A DNA stretch of 64,000 bases from Massilia sp. METH4. Its GTDB lineage: Bacteria > Pseudomonadota > Gammaproteobacteria > Burkholderiales > Burkholderiaceae_D. Position numbers and translations under genes: made by a program. The stretch lies in the NCBI RefSeq assembly GCF_037094685.1, contig NZ_CP146614.1, positions 3,720,001 through 3,784,000 of the forward strand, in the 5' to 3' direction. The notes under the pieces are model-generated. The model was not told where the DNA came from. It ran no database searches and saw only the letters and a program-made list of their open reading frames with translations. Numbering within the stretch: position 1 is the stretch's first letter; every line of letters begins with the position of its first letter. Below are positions 1-13,039 of this stretch, in pieces.

Positions 1-32
1 TTGCCCCTAAGCATCAGCCTGCCGGGCTATTG

Positions 33-64
33 TTGGCCTCACACGTCACCGACTGCGGTAAAAT
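33..64 (+). promoter_or_regulatory. Possible dnaX promoter, leaderless arrangement
   Basis: A TAAAAT hexamer at 59-64 ends six bases before the dnaX ATG at 71, and there is no Shine-Dalgarno sequence in between. A weak TTGGCC lies at 33-38, but the 20-base spacing is long. If this -10 is used, transcription would start at or next to the A of the ATG and the mRNA would be leaderless. The window begins only 70 bases upstream, so a more distal promoter cannot be excluded. Confidence 0.35.
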
Positions 65-70
65 CCCGGC

Positions 71-2287
71 ATGTCCTATCAAGTCCTCGCTCGCAAGTAC
101 CGTCCCCGCAACTTTGAAACGCTCGTCGGCCAGGAGCACGTCGTGCGTGCGCTGACGCATGCGCTGGGCACCGGCCGCCTGCACCACGCCTACCTGTTCA
201 CCGGCACGCGCGGTGTCGGCAAGACTACGCTGTCGCGCATCCTGGCAAAGTCGCTCAATTGCACCGGGCCGGACGGCACCGGGGGCATCACCGCCACGCC
301 CTGCGGCGCGTGCGAGGCATGCCGGGCGATCGATGGCGGCCGCTTCGTCGACTATATAGAGATGGACGCTGCCTCGAACCGCGGCGTGGACGAGATGGCG
401 CAGCTGCTCGAGCAGGCCGTGTACGCGCCGACCAATGCGCGCTTCAAGGTCTATATGATCGACGAGGTGCACATGCTCACCAACCACGCCTTCAATGCCA
501 TGCTGAAGACGCTGGAAGAGCCACCCGAGCACGTGAAATTCATCCTGGCGACGACCGATCCGCAAAAGATCCCCGTCACCGTGCTGTCCCGTTGCCTGCA
601 GTTCAACCTGAAGCAGATGCCGCCGGGGCACATCGTGGGCCACCTGGAAAACATCCTGGGCCAGGAAGGCGTGACGTTCGAGCAGCCGGCACTGCGCCTG
701 CTGGCGCAAGGCGCCCATGGCTCGATGCGCGACGCGCTGTCGCTGACCGACCAGGCGATCGCCTACGCGGCCGGCGCCGTCACGCTGGAAGCGGTGCAGG
801 GCATGCTGGGCGCGCTGGATCAGTCTTACCTGGTTCGCCTGCTCGATGCGCTGGCTAACCGCGATGGCGCCGACCTGATGGCGGTGGCCGATGAAATGGC
901 CAGCCGCAGCCTGTCGTACAACGGTGCACTGCAGGACCTGGGCACCCTGCTGCACCGGATCGCACTGGCACAGACGGTGCCGGCAGCCGTGCCGGAGGAC
1001 TTGCCGGAATACGCCGACATCATCCGCCTCGCCGCCGTGTTCGACGCCGAAGAGGTGCAGCTGTATTACCAGATCGCCGTCCACGGCCGCAATGAACTCG
1101 GTCTGGCGCCGGACGAATACGCGGGCTTCTCGATGACCTTGCTGCGCATGCTGGCCTTCCGCCCCGGCGTGGGCGGTGCCGATGCGGCGCCCGCCGGCGG
1201 TCCGGCCAGCGCACCGGCCAATCCGCAACTGGGCCGCCCGTTGCCGGCCGCTTCGCCAGCCCGCGCAGCGGCGGCTGCGGCGGCACCCGCCGCGCCGCGC
1301 GCCGCGAGCGCTGCCGCCGCGCCGCAGCCCGTGGCCGCCGCGGCGCCCCGCGCAGCGGCACCGGCACCGGTGCAGCCGGCGCCTGCCGCTCCTGCCCAAG
1401 CCGCGGCACAGGCCCCGGCACGCCCGTCCGGCCCCGTGAGCCCCGCCCGCGCCGCCATCAACGCCGCGCTGGAAGCGGCCCGCGCGGCCACGCTGGCACG
1501 CACCGGGGCGCGTCCGCCGATGCGAACGTCCGCGCCCGAAGAGCCGGCACAGCCGCCGGCGCCGGAAGTGGCTGCCGCGCCGGCCAAGCCCTTGCCATGG
1601 GAAGATGCGCGGCCGCAGGGTGAAGCGGCCGTGCTCGAAGCGCCGCCCGTCGTGCAACCGCAGGCGCGCCCGGCCCCGCCGGAGGATGACGACCTGCCGC
1701 CGTGGGTCACCGAGTTCTCCGATGACAGCGCCGTTGCCGCGCCGGCCCAGCGGGCGCCGCAGGCTCAGACGCGGCCCGAGGCGCCCGCGGCACCGCAGGC
1801 CGCCGTCGCGCCGGCCGCCGTGCCGGCACGCCCGAGCGCGCCGAGCGAGGCGCCGTATGCCTACGTGGTCACGCCGGTTCCGGAACTGGAATGGGATGGC
1901 AACTGGCCGCTGCTGGCCGCGCACCTGCCGCTGCGCGGCGTGGCGCAGCAACTGGCCACCCAGGCCGAACTCATCGAATGCAAGATCGACGGCAACGCGG
2001 CCGTGTTCCGCCTGCGCTGCCCGATCGACACCTGGCGCACCCCGCCGAACGTGGAAAAGCTGACGGCCGCGCTGGCCGAGCGTTTCAACCGCGCCGCGCG
2101 GGTGGAAACGGAACTCGGCCCGGTGTGGTACACCACGGCCGCCGAACAGCAGGCGCACCGCGAAGCGTGCCAGCGCCAGGCGGAAGACACGGTGCACAAC
2201 GACCCGTTCGTGCAGGCCATGGTGCGCGAATTCGGCGCCTTCGTCGTGCCAGGCTCCATCGTGGCGCCGGTCACGCCCGCGCACTGA
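71..2287 (+). CDS. dnaX: DNA polymerase III subunit gamma/tau (DnaX)
   Basis: This is the clamp-loader ATPase that loads the beta sliding clamp and, as tau, bridges the polymerase core and helicase at the fork. The 738-aa product has the AAA+ core in its first 370 residues: Walker [10 protein letters not shown] near residue 45, a four-cysteine zinc module just after it, a Walker B-like IDEVH, and the SRC sensor (LSRCLQF). A long Ala/Pro-rich linker (about 370-610) precedes a conserved C-terminal tau domain. I saw no A-rich slippery site for a short gamma form, but did not exclude one. It heads the conserved dnaX-ybaB-recR block. Confidence 0.97.
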   Translation: MSYQVLARKYRPRNFETLVGQEHVVRALTHALGTGRLHHAYLFTGTRGVGKTTLSRILAKSLNCTGPDGTGGITATPCGACEACRAIDGGRFVDYIEMDAASNRGVDEMAQLLEQAVYAPTNARFKVYMIDEVHMLTNHAFNAMLKTLEEPPEHVKFILATTDPQKIPVTVLSRCLQFNLKQMPPGHIVGHLENILGQEGVTFEQPALRLLAQGAHGSMRDALSLTDQAIAYAAGAVTLEAVQGMLGALDQSYLVRLLDALANRDGADLMAVADEMASRSLSYNGALQDLGTLLHRIALAQTVPAAVPEDLPEYADIIRLAAVFDAEEVQLYYQIAVHGRNELGLAPDEYAGFSMTLLRMLAFRPGVGGADAAPAGGPASAPANPQLGRPLPAASPARAAAAAAAPAAPRAASAAAAPQPVAAAAPRAAAPAPVQPAPAAPAQAAAQAPARPSGPVSPARAAINAALEAARAATLARTGARPPMRTSAPEEPAQPPAPEVAAAPAKPLPWEDARPQGEAAVLEAPPVVQPQARPAPPEDDDLPPWVTEFSDDSAVAAPAQRAPQAQTRPEAPAAPQAAVAPAAVPARPSAPSEAPYAYVVTPVPELEWDGNWPLLAAHLPLRGVAQQLATQAELIECKIDGNAAVFRLRCPIDTWRTPPNVEKLTAALAERFNRAARVETELGPVWYTTAAEQQAHREACQRQAEDTVHNDPFVQAMVREFGAFVVPGSIVAPVTPAH

Positions 2288-2328
2288 CAGTCCAATCAAC
2301 ACTGACAACCCATACGGAGAAACACATC

Positions 2329-2655
2329 ATGATGAAGAACCAGCTCGCCGGCCTGATGAAGCAGGCACAAGCAATGCAGGACAATATGAAGAAAGCGCAG
2401 GAATCGCTGGCTTCCATCGAGGTGGAAGGCCAGTCCGGCGCCGGCCTCGTCAAGGTCGTGATGACCTGCAAGAACGACGTCAAGCGCGTGTCGATCGACC
2501 CGTCGCTGCTGGCCGACGACAAGGACATGCTGGAAGACCTGGTCGCCGCCGCCTTCAACGACGCCGTGCGCAAGGCCGAAGCCACCGCCGCCGAAAAGAT
2601 GAGCGGCCTGACCGCCGGCATGAACCTGCCGGCCGGCTTCAAGATGCCGTTCTGA
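2329..2655 (+). CDS. ybaB: YbaB/EbfC family nucleoid-associated protein
   Basis: This is a small (108 aa) DNA-binding protein of the YbaB/EbfC family, which forms dimers and binds DNA as a nucleoid-associated factor. It begins [12 protein letters not shown] with a Met/Gln/Lys-rich helix and ends in the typical Gly/Met-rich tail ([13 protein letters not shown]). The start at 2329 has a GGAGA ribosome site at 2316-2320; the adjacent ATG at 2332 is the alternative. It sits 41 bp after dnaX and just before recR, the classic order, and is probably cotranscribed with them. Confidence 0.95.
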   Translation: MMKNQLAGLMKQAQAMQDNMKKAQESLASIEVEGQSGAGLVKVVMTCKNDVKRVSIDPSLLADDKDMLEDLVAAAFNDAVRKAEATAAEKMSGLTAGMNLPAGFKMPF

Positions 2656-2674
2656 TCACCGCACGGGGCGCGCC

Positions 2675-2975
2675 ATGTTCATCGTCACGCTGAAGTACGA
2701 AAAGCCGAACGAGGAGATCGACCAGCTTCTCGCGGCGCATCGCGCATTCCTGCGCGAGCAGTATGCGAACGGCATGTTCGTGCTGTCGGGCCGCATGGTG
2801 CCGCGCACCGGCGGCATCATCATCGCCAACGCCGACAGCCGCGCCGACGTGGAAGCGGTGATCGAGCTCGATCCGTTCAAGCAGGCGGGTGCCGCCCAGT
2901 TATACGATCGTCGAATTCGTGCCCACGATGGCTGCCGACGGCCTGGAAACCTACCTGCCCGACCACCAGGCCTGA
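2675..2975 (+). pseudogene. YciI-like protein gene with a single-base frameshift
   Basis: The first 75 codons encode a YciI-family protein ([16 protein letters not shown]; later [23 protein letters not shown]). YciI domains are small ferredoxin-like folds of unclear function. At 2900-2901 the sequence reads CAGTTATACG; dropping one T restores the frame as [19 protein letters not shown] and ends at the TGA at 2973-2975, giving a normal 99-aa protein. As given, the frame runs on out of phase into recR. Either the copy is broken or there is a one-base sequence error. It lies between ybaB and recR on the same strand. Confidence 0.8.
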
Positions 2976-2991
2976 GGAGGCGCACCGGTAC

Positions 2992-3582
2992 ATGGCCAAG
3001 TCGCTGGAATTCCTGACCGAGGCACTGCGCCGCCTGCCCGGAGTCGGGCCGAAATCGGCGCAGCGGATGGCATTCCACCTGCTGCAGCACGACCGCGAAG
3101 GCGCGGCGATGCTGTCGCGCGCGCTGTACCAGGCCGTGGAATCGGTACACCACTGCGCGCTGTGCAATACCTTCACCGAGGCGGATGTGTGCGATATGTG
3201 CGCCGACGAGGCGCGCGACCGCCGCCTGCTGTGCGTCGTCGAAACGCCGGCCGACCAGGTGATGATCGAACAGACCCTGACCTACAAGGGGCTGTATTTC
3301 GTGCTGATGGGCCGCCTGTCGCCGCTGGACGGCATCGGCCCGAAGGACATCCATCTCGAAAAGCTGCTGGCCCGCGCCGCCGACGGTGTCGTCACCGAAG
3401 TGGTGCTGGCCACGAACTTCACGAACGAGGGCGAGGCCACCGCGCACTACATCAGCGAGATGCTGAAGGCGAGGGGGCTGCAGGTGAGCCGGCTCGCGCG
3501 CGGCGTGCCGGTCGGCGGGGAACTCGAATACGTGGATGCGGGGACCATCGCGCGGGCGATGCTGGATCGGCGGAGTACCTGA
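2992..3582 (+). CDS. recR: Recombination protein RecR
   Basis: RecR works with RecF and RecO to load RecA on gapped DNA. The 196-aa length matches the family. Visible parts are the N-terminal helix-hairpin-helix ([20 protein letters not shown]), a C4 zinc finger ([16 protein letters not shown]) and the Toprim domain ([14 protein letters not shown] and [15 protein letters not shown]). A strong GAGGAGG at 2974-2980 precedes the ATG. It is the last gene of the dnaX-ybaB-yciI-recR run. Confidence 0.97.
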   Translation: MAKSLEFLTEALRRLPGVGPKSAQRMAFHLLQHDREGAAMLSRALYQAVESVHHCALCNTFTEADVCDMCADEARDRRLLCVVETPADQVMIEQTLTYKGLYFVLMGRLSPLDGIGPKDIHLEKLLARAADGVVTEVVLATNFTNEGEATAHYISEMLKARGLQVSRLARGVPVGGELEYVDAGTIARAMLDRRST

Positions 3583-3597
3583 CTTGGGTGGGGAAGA

Positions 3598-3683
3598 CCG
3601 GTGACAGGCACCGGGTTGGGGCTTCGGTGGGGAAAACCGGTGTCGGACACTATTTCCGCTGTGCGGAAATAGTGTCCGACACC
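3598..3683. repeat. Interspersed hairpin repeat, copy A
   Basis: In the gap between convergent recR and the GGDEF-EAL gene there is one GGTGACAGGCACC unit near 3600, followed by a perfect 21-bp hairpin. Its left arm is 3639-3659 and its right arm 3663-3683, separated by a TGT loop. The arm begins GGTGTCGGACACTATTTCC. The hairpin could also act as a factor-independent stop for both genes, although it has no U-tract. The same family occurs at six further places in the window. Confidence 0.85.
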
Positions 3684-3711
3684 AAGTAGTTCCCAGGCGG
3701 CGCGGCGGAGC

Positions 3712-5859
3712 TCAGCGCACGGCGGGCACTACGCCCCCCAGCAACATCTCCGTGATGGCCTCCTGTGTCGACGGCCGTCCCAGCAGATAACCCTGCGCCA
3801 TGTCGCAGCCATACTGCTCCAGCAGGATCAGTTGCTCGTCGGTTTCCACGCCCTCGGCCACCACCGACAGCTTCAGCCCATGCGCCATCGCGATGATCGC
3901 GCGCGTGATCGCGGCGTTCTCGGAATCCTGCGGCAGGCCGCTGATGAAGCTCTTGTCGATCTTCAGCGCACGCACGTCGAAGCGCTTGAGGTAATTCATC
4001 GACGAATAGCCGGTGCCGAAATCGTCGATCGACAGGTAGACGCCGATGGCACGCAACTGCTCCAGCGTGGCCAGCGTGGCCATCGCGTCATCCATCAGCG
4101 TCCCTTCCGTCAACTCCAGTTCGAGCATGCGCGGGTCCAGGCCCGTATCGTTCAATACCGACAGCACCGTCTGCGCCAGGCTCTCGTCCTTGAATTGCCG
4201 GGCCGAGAGATTCACGGCCACGCGCACCGCGCGCCCGGCCTGCTGGTGCCACACGCGCCCCTGGTTGCACGCGGTGCGCAGTACCCAGGCGCCGATGGGC
4301 ACGATCAGGCCGGTCTCCTCGGCCAGCGGTATGAATTCGTTCGGCGCAATGATGCCGTGTTCCGGGTGGCGCCAGCGGACCAGCGCTTCCACGCCGACCA
4401 GGCGCGCGCTGCGCACGTCGATCTGTGGCTGGTACTGCAGGTACAGCTCGTTGTTCTGCAGGGCGCGGCGCAGGCCGACCTCCAGCTTCACGTGGCTCAT
4501 GATCTTCGTCGTCAGCGCCGAGCAGTACAGCTTGGCGTTGTTCTTGCCGCAGTTCTTCGCGTGGTACATGGCCGTGTCGGCATACTTGAGCAGCGAGGTG
4601 GAGTCGTCGCCATCCTCCGGGTACAGCGAAATGCCGATGCTGGCGGTGACGAAGATCTCGTGGCCGTCCAGGTGGAACGGGCGGCGCATCGCTTCCTTCA
4701 CGCGGTGGGCGACGTTCAGCGCGTCGTCCACGCGTTCCAGGTCCGGGATCAGGATCGTGAATTCGTCGCCCCCCAGCCGGGCAAGATTGCCGCGCCGTTC
4801 AGGCGTGCCCTGCGGCGGCTGGTCGGCCGTGCCCTGGTGCGCCACCATGTCGCCGGGCCGTATCGTTTCGTGCAGCCGTTCCGATACCACCTTCAGCAGC
4901 AGGTCGCCCACGTCGTGGCCCAGCGTGTCGTTGATGCGCTTGAACGAATCGAGGTCCATGAACAGGATCGCGAACTTGCGGCCGTGCTGGCGCGAGCGCA
5001 CCAGCTCCCGTTCCAGCATTTCCAGGAACGCCTGCCGGTTCGGAATGCCGGTCAGGCTGTCGCAGTAGGCCAGGCGGCGGATCTGTTCCTCGGTGCGCTT
5101 GCGTTCGCTGATGTCGCGCACCAGGCCTAGCACTTCACCGGCGCCGGTGCTGACGAGGCGGGCCTCGAAGTGATGAACCGTGTCGTCCCGTTCCAGCGCG
5201 TAGTCGACCGAGCGCACCGCGTGGGTATCGAGCACCACTTTCAACTGGTCCATGAGCCGGTCGGCGATCGCCCGCGGCAGCACGTCGCGCACGTGGCGGC
5301 CCACGCACTGCTGCGCGGTGAACGCCGCGCCCGGGTCGTGGCCCTGCTCGTAATCGAGATAGAAGCCCTCGGGGCTCATGCGGAAGAACGTATCCGGGAT
5401 CGCCGCCAGCACGGCGCGGTTGTGCGCGTCGGCGATGCGCAGGCGGGCGATCGCGTTGCTGGCGCGCAGCACGTACAGGACCCTGTGGCCGAGGATCGGC
5501 CAGTTGATCGGCTTCGACACGAAGTCGGTGGCGCCGGCCTCGTAAGCCCGCGTGACCGCTTCCAGGTCGTCGCCACCGGTCACCATCACGATCGGCACCG
5601 TGGACGCATGGCCGCGCTGCTGCTCGCGCGCGCGGATCGCCTGGCAGACCGCGAAGCCGTCCATGCGCGGCATATCCACGTCGAGCAGCACGAGGTCCGG
5701 GGCCAGCCGGTCGTAGCAGGCCACGGCCTGTTCGCCATCCTCGGCCTCGATCGCATCGAGGCCGACCTGGGCCAGCATTTCCAGCATCAGGAGGCGCATG
5801 ACGCGATCGTCGTCCGCCACCAGCACGGTACCGCGTTGAGGAGTGAGGGGCGCTGCCAT
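3712..5859 (-). CDS. Response regulator with GGDEF and EAL domains
   Basis: This is a cyclic-di-GMP turnover protein of 715 aa under phosphorelay control. Domain order: receiver (about 1-125, phosphoacceptor Asp about 60 in [11 protein letters not shown]), a PAS-like segment (about 140-260), GGDEF with an intact RLGGDEF signature, and EAL with VEALVRW and DDFGTGYSS intact. It could therefore both make and break c-di-GMP. The ATG at 5859 lies one base after the stop of the upstream hybrid kinase, with AAGGAG inside the kinase's last codons. This indicates translational coupling and a dedicated kinase-regulator pair. Confidence 0.93.
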   Translation of the reverse strand: MAAPLTPQRGTVLVADDDRVMRLLMLEMLAQVGLDAIEAEDGEQAVACYDRLAPDLVLLDVDMPRMDGFAVCQAIRAREQQRGHASTVPIVMVTGGDDLEAVTRAYEAGATDFVSKPINWPILGHRVLYVLRASNAIARLRIADAHNRAVLAAIPDTFFRMSPEGFYLDYEQGHDPGAAFTAQQCVGRHVRDVLPRAIADRLMDQLKVVLDTHAVRSVDYALERDDTVHHFEARLVSTGAGEVLGLVRDISERKRTEEQIRRLAYCDSLTGIPNRQAFLEMLERELVRSRQHGRKFAILFMDLDSFKRINDTLGHDVGDLLLKVVSERLHETIRPGDMVAHQGTADQPPQGTPERRGNLARLGGDEFTILIPDLERVDDALNVAHRVKEAMRRPFHLDGHEIFVTASIGISLYPEDGDDSTSLLKYADTAMYHAKNCGKNNAKLYCSALTTKIMSHVKLEVGLRRALQNNELYLQYQPQIDVRSARLVGVEALVRWRHPEHGIIAPNEFIPLAEETGLIVPIGAWVLRTACNQGRVWHQQAGRAVRVAVNLSARQFKDESLAQTVLSVLNDTGLDPRMLELELTEGTLMDDAMATLATLEQLRAIGVYLSIDDFGTGYSSMNYLKRFDVRALKIDKSFISGLPQDSENAAITRAIIAMAHGLKLSVVAEGVETDEQLILLEQYGCDMAQGYLLGRPSTQEAITEMLLGGVVPAVR

Positions 5860-5860
5860 T

Positions 5861-8830
<2,970 letters not shown>

Positions 8831-8982
8831 ATCGGCCGCCGATCAAGGATTCCATCCGGAAAACTTTATCTGTTCAAAAAGGCGACACCTTGATCTTTAT
8901 CTAAATTTCCTCCTGTTAATTTTGCCAACGAATCATGCTCATCCACGGCCGGAATACGATGAACGCAGCGCGAGATCGAAAA

Positions 8983-9110
8983 CGGTGACAGGTACCGGTA
9001 TTCAGGAAATGTTGCTGGAAACCCGGTGACAGGCACCGGAATTTGGGAAATGTTTCAAGCACACCGGTGCCTGTCACCGGGGGTGCAGGAACGCCGGTGC
9101 CTGTCACCGG
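8983..9110. repeat. Interspersed palindrome cluster, copy B
   Basis: Four copies of a 16-17-base unit lie in the 381-base gap upstream of the hybrid kinase. One is at 8983-8998, one CCGGTGACAGGCACCGG is at 9023-9039, and two in the opposite orientation are at 9064-9080 and 9094-9110. The inverted pairs can form large hairpins. AAATGTT segments lie between some copies. Only non-coding sequence surrounds them (8831-8982 and 9111-9154). Confidence 0.85.
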
Positions 9111-9154
9111 GGTTGCAATACCCACGGAGCCACGTGCTGGGTGTCAACAAGGCA

Positions 9155-9185
9155 AACGGCCCGGCGCTTGCGCGGCCGGGCCGTT
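9155..9185 (-). terminator. Hairpin after ybdD/cstA
   Basis: AACGGCCCGG (9155-9164) pairs with CCGGGCCGTT (9176-9185) around an 11-base loop, 26 bases after the stop of the ybdD-like gene. The U-tract on the minus strand is weak (TTGCCTTGTTG), so terminator activity is only moderately supported. Confidence 0.5.
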
Positions 9186-9211
9186 ACATCGTCACGGGAA
9201 GGGGTGCCGCG

Positions 9212-9412
9212 TCAGCAGCAGCCGCCCCGCTTGCCGGCGCCGCCGTAGCGGGCCTCCTGGCGCTCCTTGAAGAACTCCTCGTAGCTCATGATCGGCTGGT
9301 CCGGGTGGTTGGCCTCGCAGTGCGCCACATAGGTGTCGTACTCCGGCAGGCCCACCATCAGCCGCATGCTCTGGCCGAGGTAGCGACCAGCCTTGACGAT
9401 TTCGTCGAACAT
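9212..9412 (-). CDS. YbdD/YjiX family small protein
   Basis: A 66-aa protein of the YbdD/YjiX (DUF466) family: MFDEIVKAGRYLGQSMRLMVG, then YDTYVAHCEANHPDQPIMSYEEFF and a Cys-ending tail. Members almost always lie directly downstream of cstA/btsT-type transporter genes and are thought to assist them. Here the gene starts 24 bp after the cstA stop on the same strand. The C-terminal CC is common in the family. Confidence 0.92.
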   Translation of the reverse strand: MFDEIVKAGRYLGQSMRLMVGLPEYDTYVAHCEANHPDQPIMSYEEFFKERQEARYGGAGKRGGCC

Positions 9413-9436
9413 GGCGTCCCCTGATTCGATTGACGA

Positions 9437-11494
9437 TTACTGGGCCGGCATCATCTGCGCCGGCGTTTCGCGGTGGCTCGGGTGTGCGGCAGCGTTGGCG
9501 CGCAGCGCCATGCGCACGCCGAACACCAGCACCGACAGTACCACCACCATGAAGAAGGCAGCCAGGCCCGCATCCAGGTAATCGTTGAAGATCACCTGGC
9601 GCATCTGCTCGATCGACTTGGCCGGGGCCAGCACCTCGCCGCGCGCCAGCGCGTCGGAATACTTGTCGGCGTGCGCCAGGAAGCCGATCTTCGGATTCGG
9701 ATCGAACACTTTCTGCCAGCCCGCGTACAGCGTGCAGATCAGCAGCCAGATGGTCGGCACGATCGTCACCCACGCATAGCGGGCGCGCTTCATCTTGAAC
9801 AGCACCACGGTGGCGAGGATCAGCGCGATACCGGCCAGCATCTGGTTGGCGATGCCGAACAGTGGCCACAGCGTGTTGATGCCGCCCAGCGGGTCGACCA
9901 CGCCCTGGTACAGGAAGTAGCCCCAGGCGGCCACGCACAGGCCGGTGGCCAGCAGGCTGGCGAACAGGTTGTCGGTCTGCTTCATGGCCGGGGCGAAGGC
10001 GCCCAGCAGGTCCTGCAGCATGAAGCGGCCGGCGCGCGTGCCTGCGTCCACCGCGGTCAGGATGAACAGGGCCTCGAACAGGATCGCGAAGTGGTACCAG
10101 AACGCCATCATGGCCTGGCCGCCGATCACGTTGGACAGGATGTGGGCCATGCCCACCGCCAGCGTCGGCGCGCCGCCGGCGCGCGAGATGATGGTGTGCT
10201 CGCCCACGTCCTTGGCCATCTGCGTGAGCATGTCCGGCGTCACGTAGAAGCCCCATTGCGAGATCGCGGCGGCGGCCGATTCGGGCGTGGTGCCGATCAG
10301 CGCGGCCGGGCTGTTCATGGCGAAGTAGATGCCCGGCTCGATGGTGGAGGCGGCGATCAGCGCCATGATGGCGACGAACGATTCCATCAGCATGGCGCCG
10401 TAGCCGATGAAGCGGGCATGCGTTTCATTTTCGATCATCTTCGGCGTGGTGCCGGAAGAGATCAGCGCGTGGAAGCCGGAGACCGCGCCGCACGCGATGG
10501 TGATGAACAGGAACGGGAACAGGTTGCCGGACCAGACCGGGCCGGTGCCGTCGATGAACTTCGTCAGCGCCGGCATCTGCAGCGTGGGCGCCACGATGAT
10601 GATGCCCAGCGCCAGCGCCACGATGGTGCCGATCTTCAGGAAGGTGGACAGGTAGTCGCGCGGTGCCAGCAGCAGCCACACCGGCAGCACGGAAGCGACG
10701 AAGCCATAGCCGATCAGCATCCAGGTCAGCTCGGTGCCGGTGAACATGAACATCGCGCCCAGCGACTCGTGCTCCTGCACGTACTGGCCGCCGATGATGG
10801 CCAGCATCAGCAGCACGAAGCCGATGATCGACACCTCGCCCACGCGGCCGACGCGGATGAAGCGCGAGTACAGGCCCATGAAGATGGCGATCGGGATCGT
10901 GGCCATCACGGTGAACGTGCCCCACGGCGAGCCGGTGAGCGCCTTCACGACGATCAGCGCCAGCACGGCCAGGATGATCACCATGATCATGAAGGTGCCC
11001 AGGAGGGCGATATTGCCGGGGATCGGGCCCAGCTCGGACTTGATCAGGTCACCCAGCGAACGGCCGTCGCGGCGCATGGACAGGAACAGCACCATGAAGT
11101 CCTGCACCGCGCCGGCGAACACTACGCCGGCCAGGATCCACAGCATGCCCGGCAGGTAGCCCATTTGCGCGGCCAGCACGGGGCCGACCAGCGGGCCGGC
11201 GCCGGCGATGGCGGCGAAGTGGTGCCCGAACAACACGTTCTTGTTGGTGGGCACGTAATCGAGGCCGTCGTTGTGCTTGTAGGCCGGCGTCATGCGGCGC
11301 GCGTCGAGCTGCATCACGTCGCGGGCGATGTACAGGCTGTAGAAGCGGTAGGCGATCAGGTAGACGCAGACGGCGGCGATGACGATCCAGATCGCGCTGA
11401 TCGGCTCGCCGCGCTTCAGCGCGACCACGCCCAATGCGCTCGCGCCGGCCAGCGATAGCGCTGCCCAGCCGAGTTTTTTCATTACGGGGTTCAT
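9437..11494 (-). CDS. cstA: CstA-type carbon starvation transporter
   Basis: A polytopic inner-membrane protein of 685 aa, closely matching the CstA family in length and in motifs such as GHHFAAIAGAGPLVGPVLAAQMG and VSGFHALISSGTTPKM. Family members take up peptides or pyruvate during carbon limitation. The start at 11494 is preceded by GGAGGAT (11497-11503) and gives an N-terminal membrane helix. It forms an operon with the ybdD-like gene and is divergent from a Cache-kinase/NarL-type pair that is the obvious candidate regulator. Confidence 0.94.
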   Translation of the reverse strand: MNPVMKKLGWAALSLAGASALGVVALKRGEPISAIWIVIAAVCVYLIAYRFYSLYIARDVMQLDARRMTPAYKHNDGLDYVPTNKNVLFGHHFAAIAGAGPLVGPVLAAQMGYLPGMLWILAGVVFAGAVQDFMVLFLSMRRDGRSLGDLIKSELGPIPGNIALLGTFMIMVIILAVLALIVVKALTGSPWGTFTVMATIPIAIFMGLYSRFIRVGRVGEVSIIGFVLLMLAIIGGQYVQEHESLGAMFMFTGTELTWMLIGYGFVASVLPVWLLLAPRDYLSTFLKIGTIVALALGIIIVAPTLQMPALTKFIDGTGPVWSGNLFPFLFITIACGAVSGFHALISSGTTPKMIENETHARFIGYGAMLMESFVAIMALIAASTIEPGIYFAMNSPAALIGTTPESAAAAISQWGFYVTPDMLTQMAKDVGEHTIISRAGGAPTLAVGMAHILSNVIGGQAMMAFWYHFAILFEALFILTAVDAGTRAGRFMLQDLLGAFAPAMKQTDNLFASLLATGLCVAAWGYFLYQGVVDPLGGINTLWPLFGIANQMLAGIALILATVVLFKMKRARYAWVTIVPTIWLLICTLYAGWQKVFDPNPKIGFLAHADKYSDALARGEVLAPAKSIEQMRQVIFNDYLDAGLAAFFMVVVLSVLVFGVRMALRANAAAHPSHRETPAQMMPAQ

Positions 11495-11503
11495 GTATCC
11501 TCC

Positions 11504-11665
11504 AATTGGTTTGCCGCATTGCCGTGGATGCCCCACGGGCAGCCCATTGCAGCTTATATATTAAGTATTCACGAGCTGTATATCTCCCACAAGCGCACTT
11601 CTACGCAGATGCGCTGCGTAGTATTACGTAGAAAGGCGCACAGGTGCGCAACGTACAATCGCGGG
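11504..11665. promoter_or_regulatory. Divergent control region of cstA and the kinase operon
   Basis: This 162-base gap serves both directions. It holds a 7-bp inverted repeat CTACGCA (11601-11607) and TGCGTAG (11615-11621), followed by the palindrome TACGTA (11625-11630) and GCGCACAGGTGCGC (11637-11650). These are candidate operators for the NarL-type regulator. A TACAAT -10-like hexamer at 11654-11659 ends six bases before the kinase ATG, suggesting a leaderless kinase transcript. Confidence 0.5.
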
Positions 11666-13039
11666 ATGAAACTCCGGCTGAAAGTCATCTTCCTCGCGAT
11701 CACGCCGCTGATCCTCGCCCTGTGCGCGATCGCGCTGGCGGTATGGCACCAGTCCGCGCTGCTGGCCACGCAGCAGAAGGCGGCGATCGAAGAAGCCTAC
11801 CTGGCCAGCAAGGAGGCGGAGTTGAAGCACTACGTGACGCTGGCCTCGCATTCGATCGCGCACCTGTACGACTCCGGCCGCCGCGATGTCGCCACGCTGG
11901 CGGAGGCCAAGCGCATCCTCGCCTCGCTCTCGTTCGGCGACGATGGCTACTTCTTCGTCTACGACATGCGCGGCAACAGCCTGATGCACCCGCGCCAGCC
12001 GGAACTCGTGGGCCGCAATCTCTACGAGATGCGCGACAGCGCCGGCAACCCCACGCTGCAGCGCCTTCTGGCACGGGCCCGTGCGGGCGGCGGGCTGGAA
12101 CGCTACCAGTGGGTCAAGCCCTCCACCCGGCAGGAAGTGGCGAAGCTGGGCTACGTGGTGCCGATGGAGCGGTGGGGCTGGATGATGGGCACCGGTATCT
12201 ACCTGGACGACGTGGAACGCGCGCTGGCGAAGATCGACGCGCAGCAGCGCGGCAATATACAGAAGACGATGCTGTGGATCGCGGCGATCGCGATCCTGTC
12301 CGCCCTGGCCGTGGGCTTCTCCGGCCTGGCGCTCAATATCAGCGAGTCGCGCGTGGCCGACGCCAAGCTGAAGGCGCTGGCCCAGCGCGTGGTGGAGTCG
12401 CAGGAAGAGGAGCGGGCGCGCCTGTCGCGCGACCTGCACGACGGCATCAGCCAGTGGCTCGTGTCGATCAAGCTGCAGATCGAAGCCGGCATCGAGCGGC
12501 TGTCCGGCCAGCCTTCGCAACAGGAGGAACAGAAAATGCGGGCGCTGGCCGTGTTCGAACACACGGCCGGTCAGCTGAACAAGGTACTGGGCGAGGTGCG
12601 CCGCATCTCGCACAATCTGCGCCCGGCGGTGCTGGACGATATCGGCCTGGCCCCGGCACTGGCCCACCTGGCCGAGGAATTCCAGCACAACAGCGGCATG
12701 CCGGTGCAGTTCGCGGCCGAAGGCAGCACGGAGCGCCTGCCCGAGGTGGCGAACACGGTGCTGTTCCGCATTGCCCAGGAGGCGCTGACGAATATCGAGC
12801 GCCATGCGCACGCCGGGCGCATCGCGATCACGCTCGCGGGCGGCGCCGACGGCGTCACGCTCGCCATCGCCGACGACGGCGTGGGTTTCGATGCTGCCGG
12901 CATCGCCCAGCACCCCAAGCGCGGCATCGGCCTGCGCAATATGATGGAACGGATGGAGGCAATCGGCGGCCGCCTGGAACTGGATTCCTCGCCGGGCGGC
13001 ACCACGGTACGGGCGCACGTGAACAAGGATGTGACATGA
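11666..13039 (+). CDS. Cache-domain sensor histidine kinase (HisKA_3 type)
   Basis: A 457-aa membrane kinase. A first membrane helix (about 7-27) and a periplasmic single-Cache domain (about 45-195, with DDGYFFVYDMRGNSLMHP and the GTGIYLDDV ending) precede a second membrane helix. The cytoplasmic part has the NarX-type HisKA_3 box RDLHDGISQ and an HATPase (NIERHAHAG, DDGVGFD, GIGLRNMMERM). Single-Cache kinases next to cstA-like genes often sense small carboxylates; here that is inference. The start at 11666 places the membrane helix at the N terminus. The stop overlaps the regulator start (ATGA). Confidence 0.9.
   Translation: MKLRLKVIFLAITPLILALCAIALAVWHQSALLATQQKAAIEEAYLASKEAELKHYVTLASHSIAHLYDSGRRDVATLAEAKRILASLSFGDDGYFFVYDMRGNSLMHPRQPELVGRNLYEMRDSAGNPTLQRLLARARAGGGLERYQWVKPSTRQEVAKLGYVVPMERWGWMMGTGIYLDDVERALAKIDAQQRGNIQKTMLWIAAIAILSALAVGFSGLALNISESRVADAKLKALAQRVVESQEEERARLSRDLHDGISQWLVSIKLQIEAGIERLSGQPSQQEEQKMRALAVFEHTAGQLNKVLGEVRRISHNLRPAVLDDIGLAPALAHLAEEFQHNSGMPVQFAAEGSTERLPEVANTVLFRIAQEALTNIERHAHAGRIAITLAGGADGVTLAIADDGVGFDAAGIAQHPKRGIGLRNMMERMEAIGGRLELDSSPGGTTVRAHVNKDVT

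Noticed and set aside
1..70. SRP RNA (ffs) gene, often found before dnaX
   Set aside because: The 70 available bases show neither the conserved GGAAGCAGCCAAGGCAG-like core nor a matching hairpin.
14..2308. A 764-codon open frame on the minus strand opposite dnaX
   Set aside because: It is a by-product of high GC on the opposite strand; the plus strand encodes an unmistakable DnaX and the minus product is Arg/Gly/His-rich without family features.
8983..9110. Possible CRISPR-like array of four palindromic units
   Set aside because: Units are in both orientations with irregular 13-24-base gaps and occur throughout the window as intergenic elements.
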